Source: CAYXVF01 sp964468125
GTDB taxonomy: Bacteria; Myxococcota; XYA12-FULL-58-9; CAYXVF01
Assembly (NCBI GenBank): GCA_964468125.1
Contig: CAYXVF010000004.1
Location: forward strand, 1 to 64,000
Length of the DNA stretch: 64,000 bases
Direction of reading: 5' to 3'
Part shown: positions 8,445 to 17,192 of the stretch, in pieces
Layout of the letters: every line of letters starts with the position of its first letter
Position numbering within the stretch: the first letter of the stretch is position 1
Notes under the pieces: model-generated
Database searches by the model: none
Told to the model about the DNA's origin: nothing
Seen by the model: the letters and a program-made list of their open reading frames with translations, nothing else
Made by a program: the position numbers and the translations under genes

Positions 8445-8843
8445 TCAGCCTCCCGCAAGGACATCTCGGAGCAAGCGAACCGCGTCGGAATCGGTGAAGA
8501 CGCCGACGAGCGCATCGCCGTCTTTGACCACCACCGCCCCGATGTCGCGCTTGAGCATCTGCTCGAGCACGCGGCCCACGGGCTCGCTGGGGCCGAAGAA
8601 CACGGGGTTCGCCGTCATCGCGGATTCGACCGTGGCCTGCTCCGAGCTCAGCGCCTTGAAATCCTCGAAGAGCATGATGTCGCGGGCGCTCAGGATGCCC
8701 ACCACGCGCCCCTCCCGGACGACCGGCAGGTGACGGATGCGGTCGTTGGACATGCGGTCGCGCGCGTCGGCGAGGGGTAGGTCCGCATCCACGGTCAGAG
8801 GGTCGCGGGTCATCACGTCAGCGATCGGGGTCAGCGCATGCAT
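8445..8843 (-). CDS. CBS-domain pair protein
   Basis: The 132-residue protein is two CBS domains and little else. The first runs over about residues 5-60 (VMTRDPLTVDADLPLADARD, RIRHLPVV, GILSARDI). The second covers residues 72-130 (AMTANPVFFGP, DIGAVVVKDGDALVGVFTDSD). Paired CBS domains form a Bateman module that binds adenosyl nucleotides. The partner or target of this stand-alone version cannot be read from the sequence. A strong GGAGGAG ribosome site precedes ATG 8843, which fixes the start. It is transcribed toward the Ig-like lipoprotein gene, with 83 bases between them. Confidence 0.9.
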   Translation of the reverse strand: MHALTPIADVMTRDPLTVDADLPLADARDRMSNDRIRHLPVVREGRVVGILSARDIMLFEDFKALSSEQATVESAMTANPVFFGPSEPVGRVLEQMLKRDIGAVVVKDGDALVGVFTDSDAVRLLRDVLAGG

Positions 8844-8949
8844 TCGATTCTCCTCCCTGCTCGGCGCATAGCACCGCCGCGACGGACGCATCAATGGCGC
8901 GAGGAGATCGAGCGATGCACCCTCGTTCCGCCGGTGTTAGAACTTCTGC

Positions 8950-9918
8950 ATGGCACACCGGATCGATGTCGTCGGCGATGTTCACGGCGAGCTCGACGCG
9001 CTCCAGCTACTCCTCGAGCGCATGGGCTACGACGAGAGCGGCGACCATCCCGAAGGACGCGTGCTGGTGTTCCTCGGCGACCTCGTCGACCGTGGGCCCC
9101 ACTCCCTCGAAGTCGCCCGCAGGGTCAAAGCCTGGGTGGATGCGGGGCGCGCCCTCTGTCTGATGGGCAACCACGAGTACAACCTCGTCGCTCACCACAA
9201 ACGTCTGCGCGGCTACGACGCGCCAAAGAAATCGAACGCGAAGACCTTTACGGACATCGCCGCCCGCGAAGATGAGTGGCAGCCCATTCTCGCCTGGATG
9301 GAGACGCTTCCGATCGGCCTCGCCCTCCCGGACCTCCGGATCATTCACGCCTGCTGGCACCAGGAGAGCGTTCAGGCCGTAGAGCCCTTGCTCCGCCCGG
9401 AGCCTTCCGACGACGAGGCCGAAAGCACCGTCGACTACCTCCGCGCGCACGTTGCGTTGGGAGCGCCTTTCGAGCGCGGGTGCCTTCGCCTCGGTCTCGA
9501 CACGGCCAGCGACTGGGACGCACCTCACGAAGTGGTACTCAAAGGCTTCGAGGAGCACTGCGAGCCGTTTTTGGACAGCGACGGCAAGCGACGACACTAC
9601 CGGCGCGTGACCTGGTGGAAGGAGGACGACGGTCGGGTCCTCCGCGATGAAAGGACTCAGGTGTTCGGCCACTACTGGAACTGCCCGCCGCTCGACCAGG
9701 ACTTCGCTCCGCCCCACCCCTCCGGACACCCGGCGCTTCTCGAGTGGAGCAAGGGCATCGCCAAACGGATCGACGGGCCAGGCGAAGCGCTCCTGAAAGG
9801 CAGCTACTGCTGCGTCGACTTCAACGGCTTGACCAAGGCCAACAGGGCCCTCGGCCGCCCCCGGGCCTACGTCGGCGCACTCCGTTGGCCCGAGCGCGAA
9901 ATCCTCTGGGCGGGCTAG
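8950..9918 (+). CDS. Calcineurin-like metallophosphoesterase (PPP type)
   Basis: The 322-residue protein has the phosphoesterase metal-site motifs in order: GDVHGE near residue 9, GDLVDRGP near residue 43 and GNHE near residue 75. The arrangement matches PPP-type bacterial phosphatases. The C-terminal half contains the later His residues of this fold (for example VFGHYW). It has no signal or membrane segment and so is a cytoplasmic phosphatase. The substrate (phosphoprotein, nucleotide or diadenosine polyphosphate) cannot be told. Its stop codon lies in a CTAG shared with the convergent lipoprotein gene. Confidence 0.85.
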   Translation: MAHRIDVVGDVHGELDALQLLLERMGYDESGDHPEGRVLVFLGDLVDRGPHSLEVARRVKAWVDAGRALCLMGNHEYNLVAHHKRLRGYDAPKKSNAKTFTDIAAREDEWQPILAWMETLPIGLALPDLRIIHACWHQESVQAVEPLLRPEPSDDEAESTVDYLRAHVALGAPFERGCLRLGLDTASDWDAPHEVVLKGFEEHCEPFLDSDGKRRHYRRVTWWKEDDGRVLRDERTQVFGHYWNCPPLDQDFAPPHPSGHPALLEWSKGIAKRIDGPGEALLKGSYCCVDFNGLTKANRALGRPRAYVGALRWPEREILWAG

Positions 9919-10772
9919 TTTTGCAGCGTGATCGAGAGCGACGGCTCGTCCGGATCGTTGCTCGTGACGGTGAATGTCGAGCTTCCGGTGCCGACGGCGT
10001 CCAGCTGTAGATTGATGAATTCCTCACCGGGGATGCTCACGGCGCAGACGTCGTCCATGTCGTCTTCCGGGTCGTTCACGAAGCAGAAGAGATCGCGGTC
10101 GTCGGAGGGGTCATCCGGGTTGCCGTTGCAGTCTGCCTCGCCGTTCATCGCGCAAGAAGCACCGGGAACCACGACGCCCGCGCCGAGCTCGAAGGCGGTG
10201 CCCGTCAGCTCGTAACCGGTGATGACCACGGAGGCACGGCCGAGGTTGTAGAGACCCACGAGCGCAAAGTCCGTCCCCTCGAAGGGCGTCACCGGATCGT
10301 CGATCGGCTCGAGGTCCGGGAACCCTACGCCACTGGTGGTCGACACCGCAGGGCCGACGAGCTCGATCGTCGCCGACGACAGGTTCGAGGCGTTGCTGTC
10401 CAGGGCCAGCTGTGCGCGGAACACGCCACGGGCGGTTGGGGCGAATTCGATCTCGATCAGGCTCGTTGCCCGTGACGCGACGGTCACTGAGCCCGAGGCG
10501 GGCTCAACCACGGTGAAGAGGCCCGCGTCGCCACCGGTGACCGTGATGTTGCTGAGCTCGAGCGGATCCTGCCCGATGTTGGTCACGCTGACGGAGGCGG
10601 TGCTCGTCGCGGAAACGTCGACGGCGGCGACCTCAAAGTCCAGGACCGGCGGGAAGATGCTCAGGACCGGCTCCTGGGGGAGCGGCTCCTGCATGATCAT
10701 CTCGTCGTCTCCGCAAGCTGCGACAGCAACGGCCAACGCTGCGACCGAGACGGTGAAAAATTTCGTTTTCAT
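9915..10772 (-). CDS. Lipoprotein with ASH/choice-of-anchor D-type domain
   Basis: The 285-residue product starts with Lys-rich residues and a hydrophobic signal ending in VAAC, a clear lipobox. Residues 35-150 form a beta-sandwich of the ASPM-SPD-2-Hydin or choice-of-anchor D type (VLDFEVAAVDVS, VSVTNIGQDPLELSNITVTG, IEIEFAPTARGVF). A second part contains an Asp/Asn/Cys-rich loop (about residues 215-245) that could bind calcium. The fold is common in myxobacterial exported proteins and carries no known activity. The stop codon overlaps that of the phosphoesterase gene through CTAG. I chose ATG 10772 over 10784 to put the signal first. Confidence 0.7.
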   Translation of the reverse strand: MKTKFFTVSVAALAVAVAACGDDEMIMQEPLPQEPVLSIFPPVLDFEVAAVDVSATSTASVSVTNIGQDPLELSNITVTGGDAGLFTVVEPASGSVTVASRATSLIEIEFAPTARGVFRAQLALDSNASNLSSATIELVGPAVSTTSGVGFPDLEPIDDPVTPFEGTDFALVGLYNLGRASVVITGYELTGTAFELGAGVVVPGASCAMNGEADCNGNPDDPSDDRDLFCFVNDPEDDMDDVCAVSIPGEEFINLQLDAVGTGSSTFTVTSNDPDEPSLSITLQN

Positions 10773-10949
10773 CAATGACTCCAAACGGTTACCCGCTCAC
10801 TCACCCCATGCGTCAGGAGTGCAGACACCCCCGTTTTGGGATAGTCTCCGATCGGAGGCCGGACTTCAAAAGAAGTCGCTTGCCGTGATGATGGCCCGTC
10901 GTCGCGAGCTGGATAGGAAAGCTCCAAACAGTAGAGGCATCGTAGAAGA

Positions 10950-12173
10950 ATGCTCATGCATCGGCACGCCGTGTTCGCGATCCCGGCAATCATTCCATCA
11001 GCTAGTGGATGTTTCTCCCGAGATCCAAACGTCGAGTGTGGTAACGGAATTGTCGAAGAGGGAGAGGAGTGCGACAGGGGTGACAACAACTCCGATGCGC
11101 TCGCGAATGCCTGCCGCTCGACCTGCAATCTTCCCTCCTGCGGCGATGGCGTGGTTGATGACGGTGAGTCCTGCGACGAATCGAGCTCTCGGTGTTTGAA
11201 CTGCTCCTTGATTGCGTCTTGCGACCCGAATCCCTGCTTCCAGGATGTTGAATGCACCCTGGTAGCAACGGGCGTTGTCGATTGCGGACCTTGTCCTTCA
11301 GGTTACGACGGCGACGGTGTTAGCTGCGTGGACACGGATGGATGTTCCGCCGAACCCTGCGCTGACGGCATTCTGTGCACAGACGTTGCCGCTCCTGGCA
11401 CCTCGCTTAGCCTCTACGACGAGGTTCTCGCCGTTGGCGCTCCCAATCAAGATTTCAACGAGGGGTCCGTCTTCATTTACCGCCTCGTGAATGGCGGGTG
11501 GGAGTTTGAAGATGAACTCAAGGCACAGTTCCCGGGTTCAGGCGACAACTTCGGGAACTCGGTCTCGCTTCAAGGAACAACACTCATTGTCGGCGCTCCG
11601 CAGGAACGCAGCAATGCAACGGGAATCAATGGAGATCAAGACAACAACTCGCTCTCTCAGGCAGGTGCCGTCTATGTGTTTGAGCATACCGGAACGGTTT
11701 GGCAACAAACGGCATTCGTGAAACCGACTCAGATAAGTTCCGGCGACAACTTCGGATGGTCCGTATCGCTCTCCGGCACCGTCAAGCTCAAGGCATTTCC
11801 AGTCGGAGCAGGCGACAGATTTGGACGCGGGGTCGCGCTCAAGGGGGATATCATCGCTGCGGTGTCCGGAGGTCCCACGGGTGCGCCCGCCGAAGGCAAT
11901 ACAAACGCTGCGATGTTGTACACGTATAGACTGGTTGCCGGGAGCTGGGTCGGCCAACAGGCCCGCTTGAGCAGCGGCTACGCAGTCGTGATCGGAGATC
12001 GAGGAGCCACCTACAACAACGGTAACGAAATTAGATTCCGCGATTTTAATGGCACGACGTGGGTGGACGATGCATTTGACGCTGGCGTTGCTTGCGTCAG
12101 CGCCCAGGAGTCAATAGCCACTTTTGGACCTCGGGTTGTTCGGGTTTCGAGCGGCACGATTCGGATATACTGA
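10950..12173 (+). CDS. Exported Cys-rich/EGF/FG-GAP lipoprotein, probably shortened
   Basis: The 407-residue product has a signal ending in SASGC, then two myxobacterial Cys-rich repeats (CGNGIVEEGEECD and CGDGVVDDGESCD, the DUF4215 type), and EGF-like Cys clusters. FG-GAP beta-propeller repeats follow (LAVGAPNQDF, LIVGAPQER, GDNFGWSVSL). Two joins look unnatural. An EGF module (CTDVAAPGT) runs straight into a propeller strand (SLSLYDEVL), and one propeller blade is missing around TVKLKAFPVG. In-frame internal deletions would explain both. The reading frame is intact, so a product is still possible. Such proteins are typically surface or outer-membrane anchored. The function is unknown. Confidence 0.65.
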   Translation: MLMHRHAVFAIPAIIPSASGCFSRDPNVECGNGIVEEGEECDRGDNNSDALANACRSTCNLPSCGDGVVDDGESCDESSSRCLNCSLIASCDPNPCFQDVECTLVATGVVDCGPCPSGYDGDGVSCVDTDGCSAEPCADGILCTDVAAPGTSLSLYDEVLAVGAPNQDFNEGSVFIYRLVNGGWEFEDELKAQFPGSGDNFGNSVSLQGTTLIVGAPQERSNATGINGDQDNNSLSQAGAVYVFEHTGTVWQQTAFVKPTQISSGDNFGWSVSLSGTVKLKAFPVGAGDRFGRGVALKGDIIAAVSGGPTGAPAEGNTNAAMLYTYRLVAGSWVGQQARLSSGYAVVIGDRGATYNNGNEIRFRDFNGTTWVDDAFDAGVACVSAQESIATFGPRVVRVSSGTIRIY

Positions 12174-12199
12174 GTGTCCCTTGAAAGGTTGGACGTAGT

Positions 12200-13720
12200 A
12201 TGAAGCGCAGTTGGAAAAAGATCATTGAGTTGGTGTTTCGAGTGAAGCTTGCCGTTTTGTTGGTTAGCGGTTTGGCATGCAACGGCGGCAATGACCCCGA
12301 AGACATCAGCGTCGGCAACAACAACAACGATGAAGTGCCGCTTGACGATCCGAACGACGGCGACGTCCCGCCGGCCCCCTACGATCAAGTGTCTTGGGCC
12401 TGCAAAGATGTACAGGTCGACAACCCGACTCGGCCAGCTGGAATTCAAGGGAGGCTGATGTACTCGAACGACACGCTGTACTACGCATTTTTAAAGCGGG
12501 TCGAGCCTGAGGCGGCATGTAACATTGCTGCTTTCAGTGGCATTGGCAACGCGCGGGCGCCGAAACTCGACCTCTATGTCGGGATTGGCACCTTCGATGG
12601 TGGCTTTACTAATGAGCTGGTTCCTCTCGTCGGCTCGACCGATGACCCTGGCTTCGTTTCTCAACCGCTTGGGGTCGGCGCGGAACTCAACGGGGCTGGG
12701 CAACCGGTACTGAGTGTCGCAGCAGGAGGATCGGGTTTGTTCACGTGCGGTTCGTCAGACCTCGTCGTGGTGACACGGACAGGAGCGAACACCTACGACA
12801 TTCAGACACCGGCAGCCGAAAGTGGAGACTTTGCAACGCAATGCGCTGATAACGATGCCGTCGCGGGCGAAGTCGAGTGCTGTGTGGATCCGGCATGCGG
12901 AAGCGGCACGGATGTAGGAGGCTGGAGTGACGTGGCCGTCAGCGGGGGTAACATCGCTGTCGTCTATTCAGATTACCACAACTTCGCTGACTTGGACGGA
13001 CAGAAGTTTCAGGGGGTTGAGGTGTGGGAGAACACCGGCGGAATTAGTGGAGTGCGACCGTGGAGCGGGCTGGGCGTCTATTCGGAGGCCATATTCGCAC
13101 AAGACGGAAGCCTCGTCGTTGCGTTCACGAAGTTCAATCGCAACGGTCTGAACATCGTCCGTCGCGCCGGGGGCACCGAATTCGAGGGGGTCAACGGCAC
13201 CCGGAACGGCCTGTTCTTCAACGGCTACATCATCGGCGAGCGCATCTCTCTCGCGGTAGCGCCGGACGGTACGCTCGGCGTGGCCTTTTACGCGGTGGAG
13301 GACGGCTCCGGGACCGCGGAGGACGACCTTTGGTACTGCGAGTCCTCAGACAACGGCGCCACCTTCAACAGCATCAGCGACTGCACGATCGTGGAAAACC
13401 CGAGCCTGCGCGTGGGCGCGTTCCCGTCGCTCGCCTACGACAGCCAGAGCCGCCCGGCGATCAGCTACAACTACTGCGGTCCCGACCGCGCCTGCTCCCG
13501 GGACGGTTTGCGCTATGCCTGGCGTGACGGGAACGGCAAGTGGTGGTACTGGAACGTGCACAACGTGGACAACAACCGGAGCGGCCAATACACGTCGCTC
13601 GTGATCGACCCAGGAACCGACCGGCCCTACATCGCGTTCCACGATCAAACCCGAGGTGCGGCGATGCTCGCCACCGGCACCTTTGACGGGGGAGACCCAG
13701 GACCATGTACCATCGAGTAG
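12200..13720 (+). CDS. Lipoprotein, sialidase-like/BNR beta-propeller
   Basis: The 506-residue product has a basic N terminus, a hydrophobic stretch ending in GLAC (lipobox) and an Asn/Asp-rich linker. After this comes a long repeat region with Trp/Ser-Asp strands such as GVAFYAVEDGSG, SSDNGATFNSI and RPYIAFHDQTRG. The SSDNGATF element resembles the Asp-box (SxDxGxTW) of BNR propellers found in sialidases and other exported proteins. The catalytic residues of sialidases are not recognisable, so a binding or structural propeller is more likely. It overlaps the next lipoprotein gene by 16 bases, which implies translation from one message. Confidence 0.6.
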   Translation: MKRSWKKIIELVFRVKLAVLLVSGLACNGGNDPEDISVGNNNNDEVPLDDPNDGDVPPAPYDQVSWACKDVQVDNPTRPAGIQGRLMYSNDTLYYAFLKRVEPEAACNIAAFSGIGNARAPKLDLYVGIGTFDGGFTNELVPLVGSTDDPGFVSQPLGVGAELNGAGQPVLSVAAGGSGLFTCGSSDLVVVTRTGANTYDIQTPAAESGDFATQCADNDAVAGEVECCVDPACGSGTDVGGWSDVAVSGGNIAVVYSDYHNFADLDGQKFQGVEVWENTGGISGVRPWSGLGVYSEAIFAQDGSLVVAFTKFNRNGLNIVRRAGGTEFEGVNGTRNGLFFNGYIIGERISLAVAPDGTLGVAFYAVEDGSGTAEDDLWYCESSDNGATFNSISDCTIVENPSLRVGAFPSLAYDSQSRPAISYNYCGPDRACSRDGLRYAWRDGNGKWWYWNVHNVDNNRSGQYTSLVIDPGTDRPYIAFHDQTRGAAMLATGTFDGGDPGPCTIE

Positions 13721-14250
13721 CACAATCCATCGCGCTCTTGGCCCTCGCTGCCGTGAGCGCTGCTTGCGGCGAAGACAACGAGCTCTCCGGCTCCATCAGC
13801 GAGTCTTTCTCCCTCGACTTCGACCGGGTGGAGGTGCGCTACCTCGTGACCACCAACGAGTTGACGATTCAGTACCTCCGGGACCTCGGCAACACGACGG
13901 CAAAACCCGTGAAGGTGGTGGTCGATGCTACGGATCTGCCCCTCGGTGAGGACACGCGGATTTCCGGCGACCTCTTCAAGGAGCGCGTCGTGATCCAGCG
14001 CGAGGCGGAGACCGGTGGGGACTTTCCCGACTTCAACGGGGGAACCGTCGTCTTCAAGCGGATCAACCTGGCGCTCCGGGAAGTGACCGAAGAGATCGAC
14101 GGGAGCGAGGTGACCTATTTCACCGAGCCCGAGGGCGATCTCGACGCGAAGGGCGAGTTCGACGCGGTTTTTGAGAACGGACGCACCCTCTTCGGGAAGT
14201 TTCGAGCGGATTTGCAGGTTGACGATCCCGACGCCCCCGTGGGTCAGTAG
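13705..14250 (+). CDS. Hypothetical lipoprotein
   Basis: The 181-residue product has a typical lipoprotein signal (hydrophobic core LALAAVSA, then AC). The mature part is mostly beta-strand, with alternating acidic residues. I do not recognise a family. The start overlaps the end of the propeller lipoprotein gene by 16 bases, so the two are co-expressed and may work together at the envelope. The exbB-like gene follows 48 bases downstream on the same strand. Confidence 0.65.
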   Translation: MYHRVAQSIALLALAAVSAACGEDNELSGSISESFSLDFDRVEVRYLVTTNELTIQYLRDLGNTTAKPVKVVVDATDLPLGEDTRISGDLFKERVVIQREAETGGDFPDFNGGTVVFKRINLALREVTEEIDGSEVTYFTEPEGDLDAKGEFDAVFENGRTLFGKFRADLQVDDPDAPVGQ

Positions 14251-14298
14251 CGCCGCTACTCCTACGACTTACATTCTGGGCCGGGAGGCCAGGACAGC

Positions 14299-14901
14299 GT
14301 GTACGAACTTCTTCTCAAGGGCGGGCCCATTTCGGTCATGATCGGGGTATGCTCGGTCGTGGCTCTGGGCGTATTCCTCGAACGTCTCTGGAGCCTGCAG
14401 CGCAATCGGATCATTCCGGACACGTTCCTGACCCGCATCGAGACCCTCATCGGCGAAAAGCGGCTGCAGGATGCGTTGCTCCTCTGCCAGGAAACGCAGA
14501 ACCCGATGGCGCGGGTGATGGCCGCCGCCCTGCGCAACGCTCAGTCCGACCGGGCGCGCATCAAGGAAGGTGTGGAGGAAGTCGGCAAGATCGAGGGATC
14601 GTACCTTGAGCGCTACGTCGAGGTCGTCGGGACCGTGGCGGCGATCACGCCTCTCTTGGGACTGCTCGGAACGGTCTACGGCATGATCAAGGTGTTCCAG
14701 CGGGTCGAGCAGTATGGCCTGGGGGACCCCGCTCAGTTCGCGAACGGGATCTGGGAGGCGCTCGTCACCACCGCCGTCGGCCTCACCGTCGCAATCCCCG
14801 CTTTCATCTTCTACAAGTACCTCCAAGCACGGGTCTCACGCCTTCTCGTCGAGATGGAGGAGCGCTCGCTCAAGCTGATCGATCTGGTCGCTCAGGACTG
14901 A
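14299..14901 (+). CDS. exbB: MotA/TolQ/ExbB proton-channel protein
   Basis: The 200-residue protein belongs to the ExbB/TolQ family. It has an N-terminal membrane helix (about residues 10-30), a cytoplasmic loop, and two C-terminal helices with the conserved GLLGTVYGMI and AIWEALVTTAVGL-like segments. Here the latter reads GIWEALVTTAVGLTVAIPAF. With an ExbD/TolR partner, such proteins use the proton gradient to drive outer-membrane transport or envelope work. GTG 14299 is the start, with a GGAGG-like ribosome site upstream. The next gene, exbD, begins 4 bases after the stop. Whether it is Exb or Tol type cannot be settled without tonB or tolA nearby. Confidence 0.9.
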   Translation: MYELLLKGGPISVMIGVCSVVALGVFLERLWSLQRNRIIPDTFLTRIETLIGEKRLQDALLLCQETQNPMARVMAAALRNAQSDRARIKEGVEEVGKIEGSYLERYVEVVGTVAAITPLLGLLGTVYGMIKVFQRVEQYGLGDPAQFANGIWEALVTTAVGLTVAIPAFIFYKYLQARVSRLLVEMEERSLKLIDLVAQD

Positions 14902-14905
14902 CGCC

Positions 14906-15313
14906 GTGGACTTTTCGAGTGGACGCGCGCGCCGGGGCGCCATCGAGATCAACCTGACGCCACTGATCGACGTGGTCTTCATCCTGCTGATCTTCTTTCT
15001 GATCACCTCGACGTTCGTCACGAACGAAGGGATCGAGGTCGAAAAGCCTTCCGCGGGGACCGCCGACGTCTTAGAGCCCGCGGACAACATCGCGATCGGA
15101 ATCACCAAAGAGGGGCAGTTCATTCACGAGCGGAGCCTCTTCAGCACCGGCGACTTGCGAGAGCGCCTCGAGCAGTACAAGAAGGACCGGCCCGAAGCAG
15201 CGATCATCATTCAGGGCGACACGGCGGCTCAGCTCGGCAAGGTCGTCGAGCTGATGGACATCGCCCGTCAGGTGGGTTATCGCGATATCGCAATCGCGAC
15301 CGACGCTGAGTAG
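14906..15313 (+). CDS. exbD: ExbD/TolR family protein
   Basis: The 135-residue protein has the ExbD/TolR layout. A short basic N terminus (RARRGAIEINLTPLIDVVFI) contains the membrane Asp of the proton path, followed by one membrane helix and a periplasmic domain ending in a predicted alpha/beta fold. GTG is the start. It lies 4 bases after exbB and works with it as the stator of a proton-driven envelope machine. Length and motif are normal for the family. Confidence 0.9.
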   Translation: MDFSSGRARRGAIEINLTPLIDVVFILLIFFLITSTFVTNEGIEVEKPSAGTADVLEPADNIAIGITKEGQFIHERSLFSTGDLRERLEQYKKDRPEAAIIIQGDTAAQLGKVVELMDIARQVGYRDIAIATDAE

Positions 15314-15354
15314 CCCCCCTTTCGTTTTTGCGCCACCTGGCTTAGGATCCGGCC

Positions 15355-15639
15355 ATGTTGAAGCGCGCTGGTTGGACCGTTGCCGTATTGTCGTTCGCCG
15401 CAGTCGCTTTGCTCGCGGATACGCTCTTCAGCGACGACGGTTACCCCCGCCGGCAGAAGATCGGCGCGGAGCTCGAAACGCTTCGCGCCAAGAACGAACG
15501 AGCTGAAACGCAGGTCGAACGGTTGCGCACTGCGGTGGACGCGCACAAACAGCGACAAGATGTCCGAGCTCGGGCGGTACGAGACGAGCTCAACTATGTC
15601 GAGCCCAGGGATGTGGTGCTCGATTTTCGTACCCCCTGA
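15355..15639 (+). CDS. ftsB: FtsB/DivIC-like septum formation protein
   Basis: This 94-residue protein has a short cytoplasmic start, one membrane helix (about residues 8-24), then a coiled coil (KIGAELETLRAKNERAETQV and onward), ending with a small RDELNYVEPRDVVLDF element. This is the FtsB/DivIC arrangement, in which a coiled coil in the periplasm links FtsQ and FtsL in the divisome. It is shorter than most and of low sequence identity, so the call rests on architecture plus the end motif. It follows exbD by 41 bases and precedes the kinase gene by 17. Confidence 0.7.
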   Translation: MLKRAGWTVAVLSFAAVALLADTLFSDDGYPRRQKIGAELETLRAKNERAETQVERLRTAVDAHKQRQDVRARAVRDELNYVEPRDVVLDFRTP

Positions 15640-15656
15640 GCACGGGAGCGTGCCCG

Positions 15657-17174
15657 ATGATGGCGATGGGCGACCCCAGCGCCTTTCCGCGAATCGACCG
15701 CTACGAAGTCCGCGAGGGACTCGGGCGGGGTGCGATGGGATCGGTCTACCGCGCTCTGGATCAGAAAATGGGCCGGGAAGTCGCCATCAAGCTCCTCGAC
15801 GCCCGGATGGCGGCCGAAAACGAAAAGCACGTGCAGCGCTTCGAGCGTGAGGCGAGAGCGATCGCCGCGCTGAAACACCCGAACATCGTCGACCTCTACG
15901 ACTACGGGCGGGCTGAGAACGGCCAGCTCTATCTCGTCATGGAGCTGATCGAGGGCTCGCACACGGGCGGGCTCTTCCACGACTACGGCCCCCTGCCAGA
16001 TAGCGTGGTTGCGGCGCTCGCCTATGAGCTCGGCCGCGGGCTTCAGGTGGCGCACGCAGCGTCCGTCATCCACCGCGACATCAAGCCCGAGAATGTGTTC
16101 CTCGACCGCGGTCGGGTGGTCCTTGCGGACTTTGGGATCGCCAAGGCGATCAAGAAGAAGAGCGCCCTCGGCGGCGCGGACGGGCGCATTCAAACCGACA
16201 TCGTCGGCACACCGGGCTTCATGGCGCCAGAGCAGGTCGAGCAGCTCTCGCTCGACGGCCGCACGGATCTCTTCGCCTTCGGCGCCCTGCTCTACTGGCT
16301 GCTGACCGGGGAAACGGCCTTCGACGGCAAGACCCCCTGGGCGATGATGAAGCAATTTCGCGAGGAGCGTCCCATCCCCGTCGAGGATCGGCGTCCGGGC
16401 ACGAACCCGGCCCTGTCGCGTCTGATTCAGGACTGCCTCGAGGTGCAGCCCAGCGCACGCCCCAAGGACATCGACGCGGTGCGAGAGCGCCTCCGGGACA
16501 TCCTCGACGAGATGGGGGTGGTCTACCCGCGCGAGCTGCTCGCAGCCTACGAGAAGGCACCGGATCTCTTTCCCGAGGTCGACCGAGAGCGGCGGATTCG
16601 TGTGCTCATCGATCAGCTCAAGATCGCCGTCTACGAGCGAAATGCGAGGCGCGCCCGGACCCTTCGCCAGCAGCTCGATACGCTGGCACCAGACTGGAAT
16701 CGCGACAAACGACGCGTCACCGGGATCGAGACGCTGATCCGGAACGCCCCTGACGCGGATTTCGACCTCGAGGAGCTCGCGGCCTTCAGCCGGCGCCCCT
16801 CGAAGCGGCTCACCCTCGTCCTCGTGCTGCTGGCGGCTTGGGTCGCCGTCATCCTCTGGGAGTCGCGCGGTTCGCTCGCACAGCTCCTCTTCGGCCGGAG
16901 CCGCCCACCCGTGGTGATTCCGGTGGCCTCGAGCGGGACCCTGAGCGTCACCAGCAACGCGGAGACACACATCTATGTCGATGGTCGCGCGCGCGGGGTC
17001 GCGCCCGGCCGCTTCACCCTCGAAGAAGGAGACCATCGGATCGAGCTCCATCACGTGAAGCTCGGCAGGATCGAACGAACGGTCACCGTCGCCGCCGGTG
17101 ATGCCTTGGCCCTCGATGTGGACTGGTCCGAGAAGACGGCGCGGGTGAGCCTGGCGCCCGCGACCTTTCCCTGA
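15657..17174 (+). CDS. Membrane Ser/Thr protein kinase with PEGA domain
   Basis: The 505-residue protein starts with a complete Hanks-type kinase domain: GLGRGAMGSVY (glycine loop), VAIK, HRDIKPEN (catalytic loop), DFG and a MAPEQ activation-segment end. After about residue 285 comes a region rich in Arg and Glu, then a membrane helix near residues 385-401, then a periplasmic PEGA domain (TLSVTSNAETHIYVDG, then APGRFTLEEGDHRIELHH). Myxobacteria encode large numbers of such kinases for developmental and stress signalling. The PEGA domain may bind envelope ligands. It is the last gene of a plus-strand run and faces the GYF/AgmX gene with 18 bases between stops. Confidence 0.92.
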   Translation: MMAMGDPSAFPRIDRYEVREGLGRGAMGSVYRALDQKMGREVAIKLLDARMAAENEKHVQRFEREARAIAALKHPNIVDLYDYGRAENGQLYLVMELIEGSHTGGLFHDYGPLPDSVVAALAYELGRGLQVAHAASVIHRDIKPENVFLDRGRVVLADFGIAKAIKKKSALGGADGRIQTDIVGTPGFMAPEQVEQLSLDGRTDLFAFGALLYWLLTGETAFDGKTPWAMMKQFREERPIPVEDRRPGTNPALSRLIQDCLEVQPSARPKDIDAVRERLRDILDEMGVVYPRELLAAYEKAPDLFPEVDRERRIRVLIDQLKIAVYERNARRARTLRQQLDTLAPDWNRDKRRVTGIETLIRNAPDADFDLEELAAFSRRPSKRLTLVLVLLAAWVAVILWESRGSLAQLLFGRSRPPVVIPVASSGTLSVTSNAETHIYVDGRARGVAPGRFTLEEGDHRIELHHVKLGRIERTVTVAAGDALALDVDWSEKTARVSLAPATFP

Positions 17175-17192
17175 CCCGAAGCGTCCCTAGCG

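Noticed and set aside
15594..17054. A long minus-strand frame opposite the Ser/Thr kinase
   Set aside because: The kinase carries all catalytic motifs. The antisense product has none and is a composition artefact.
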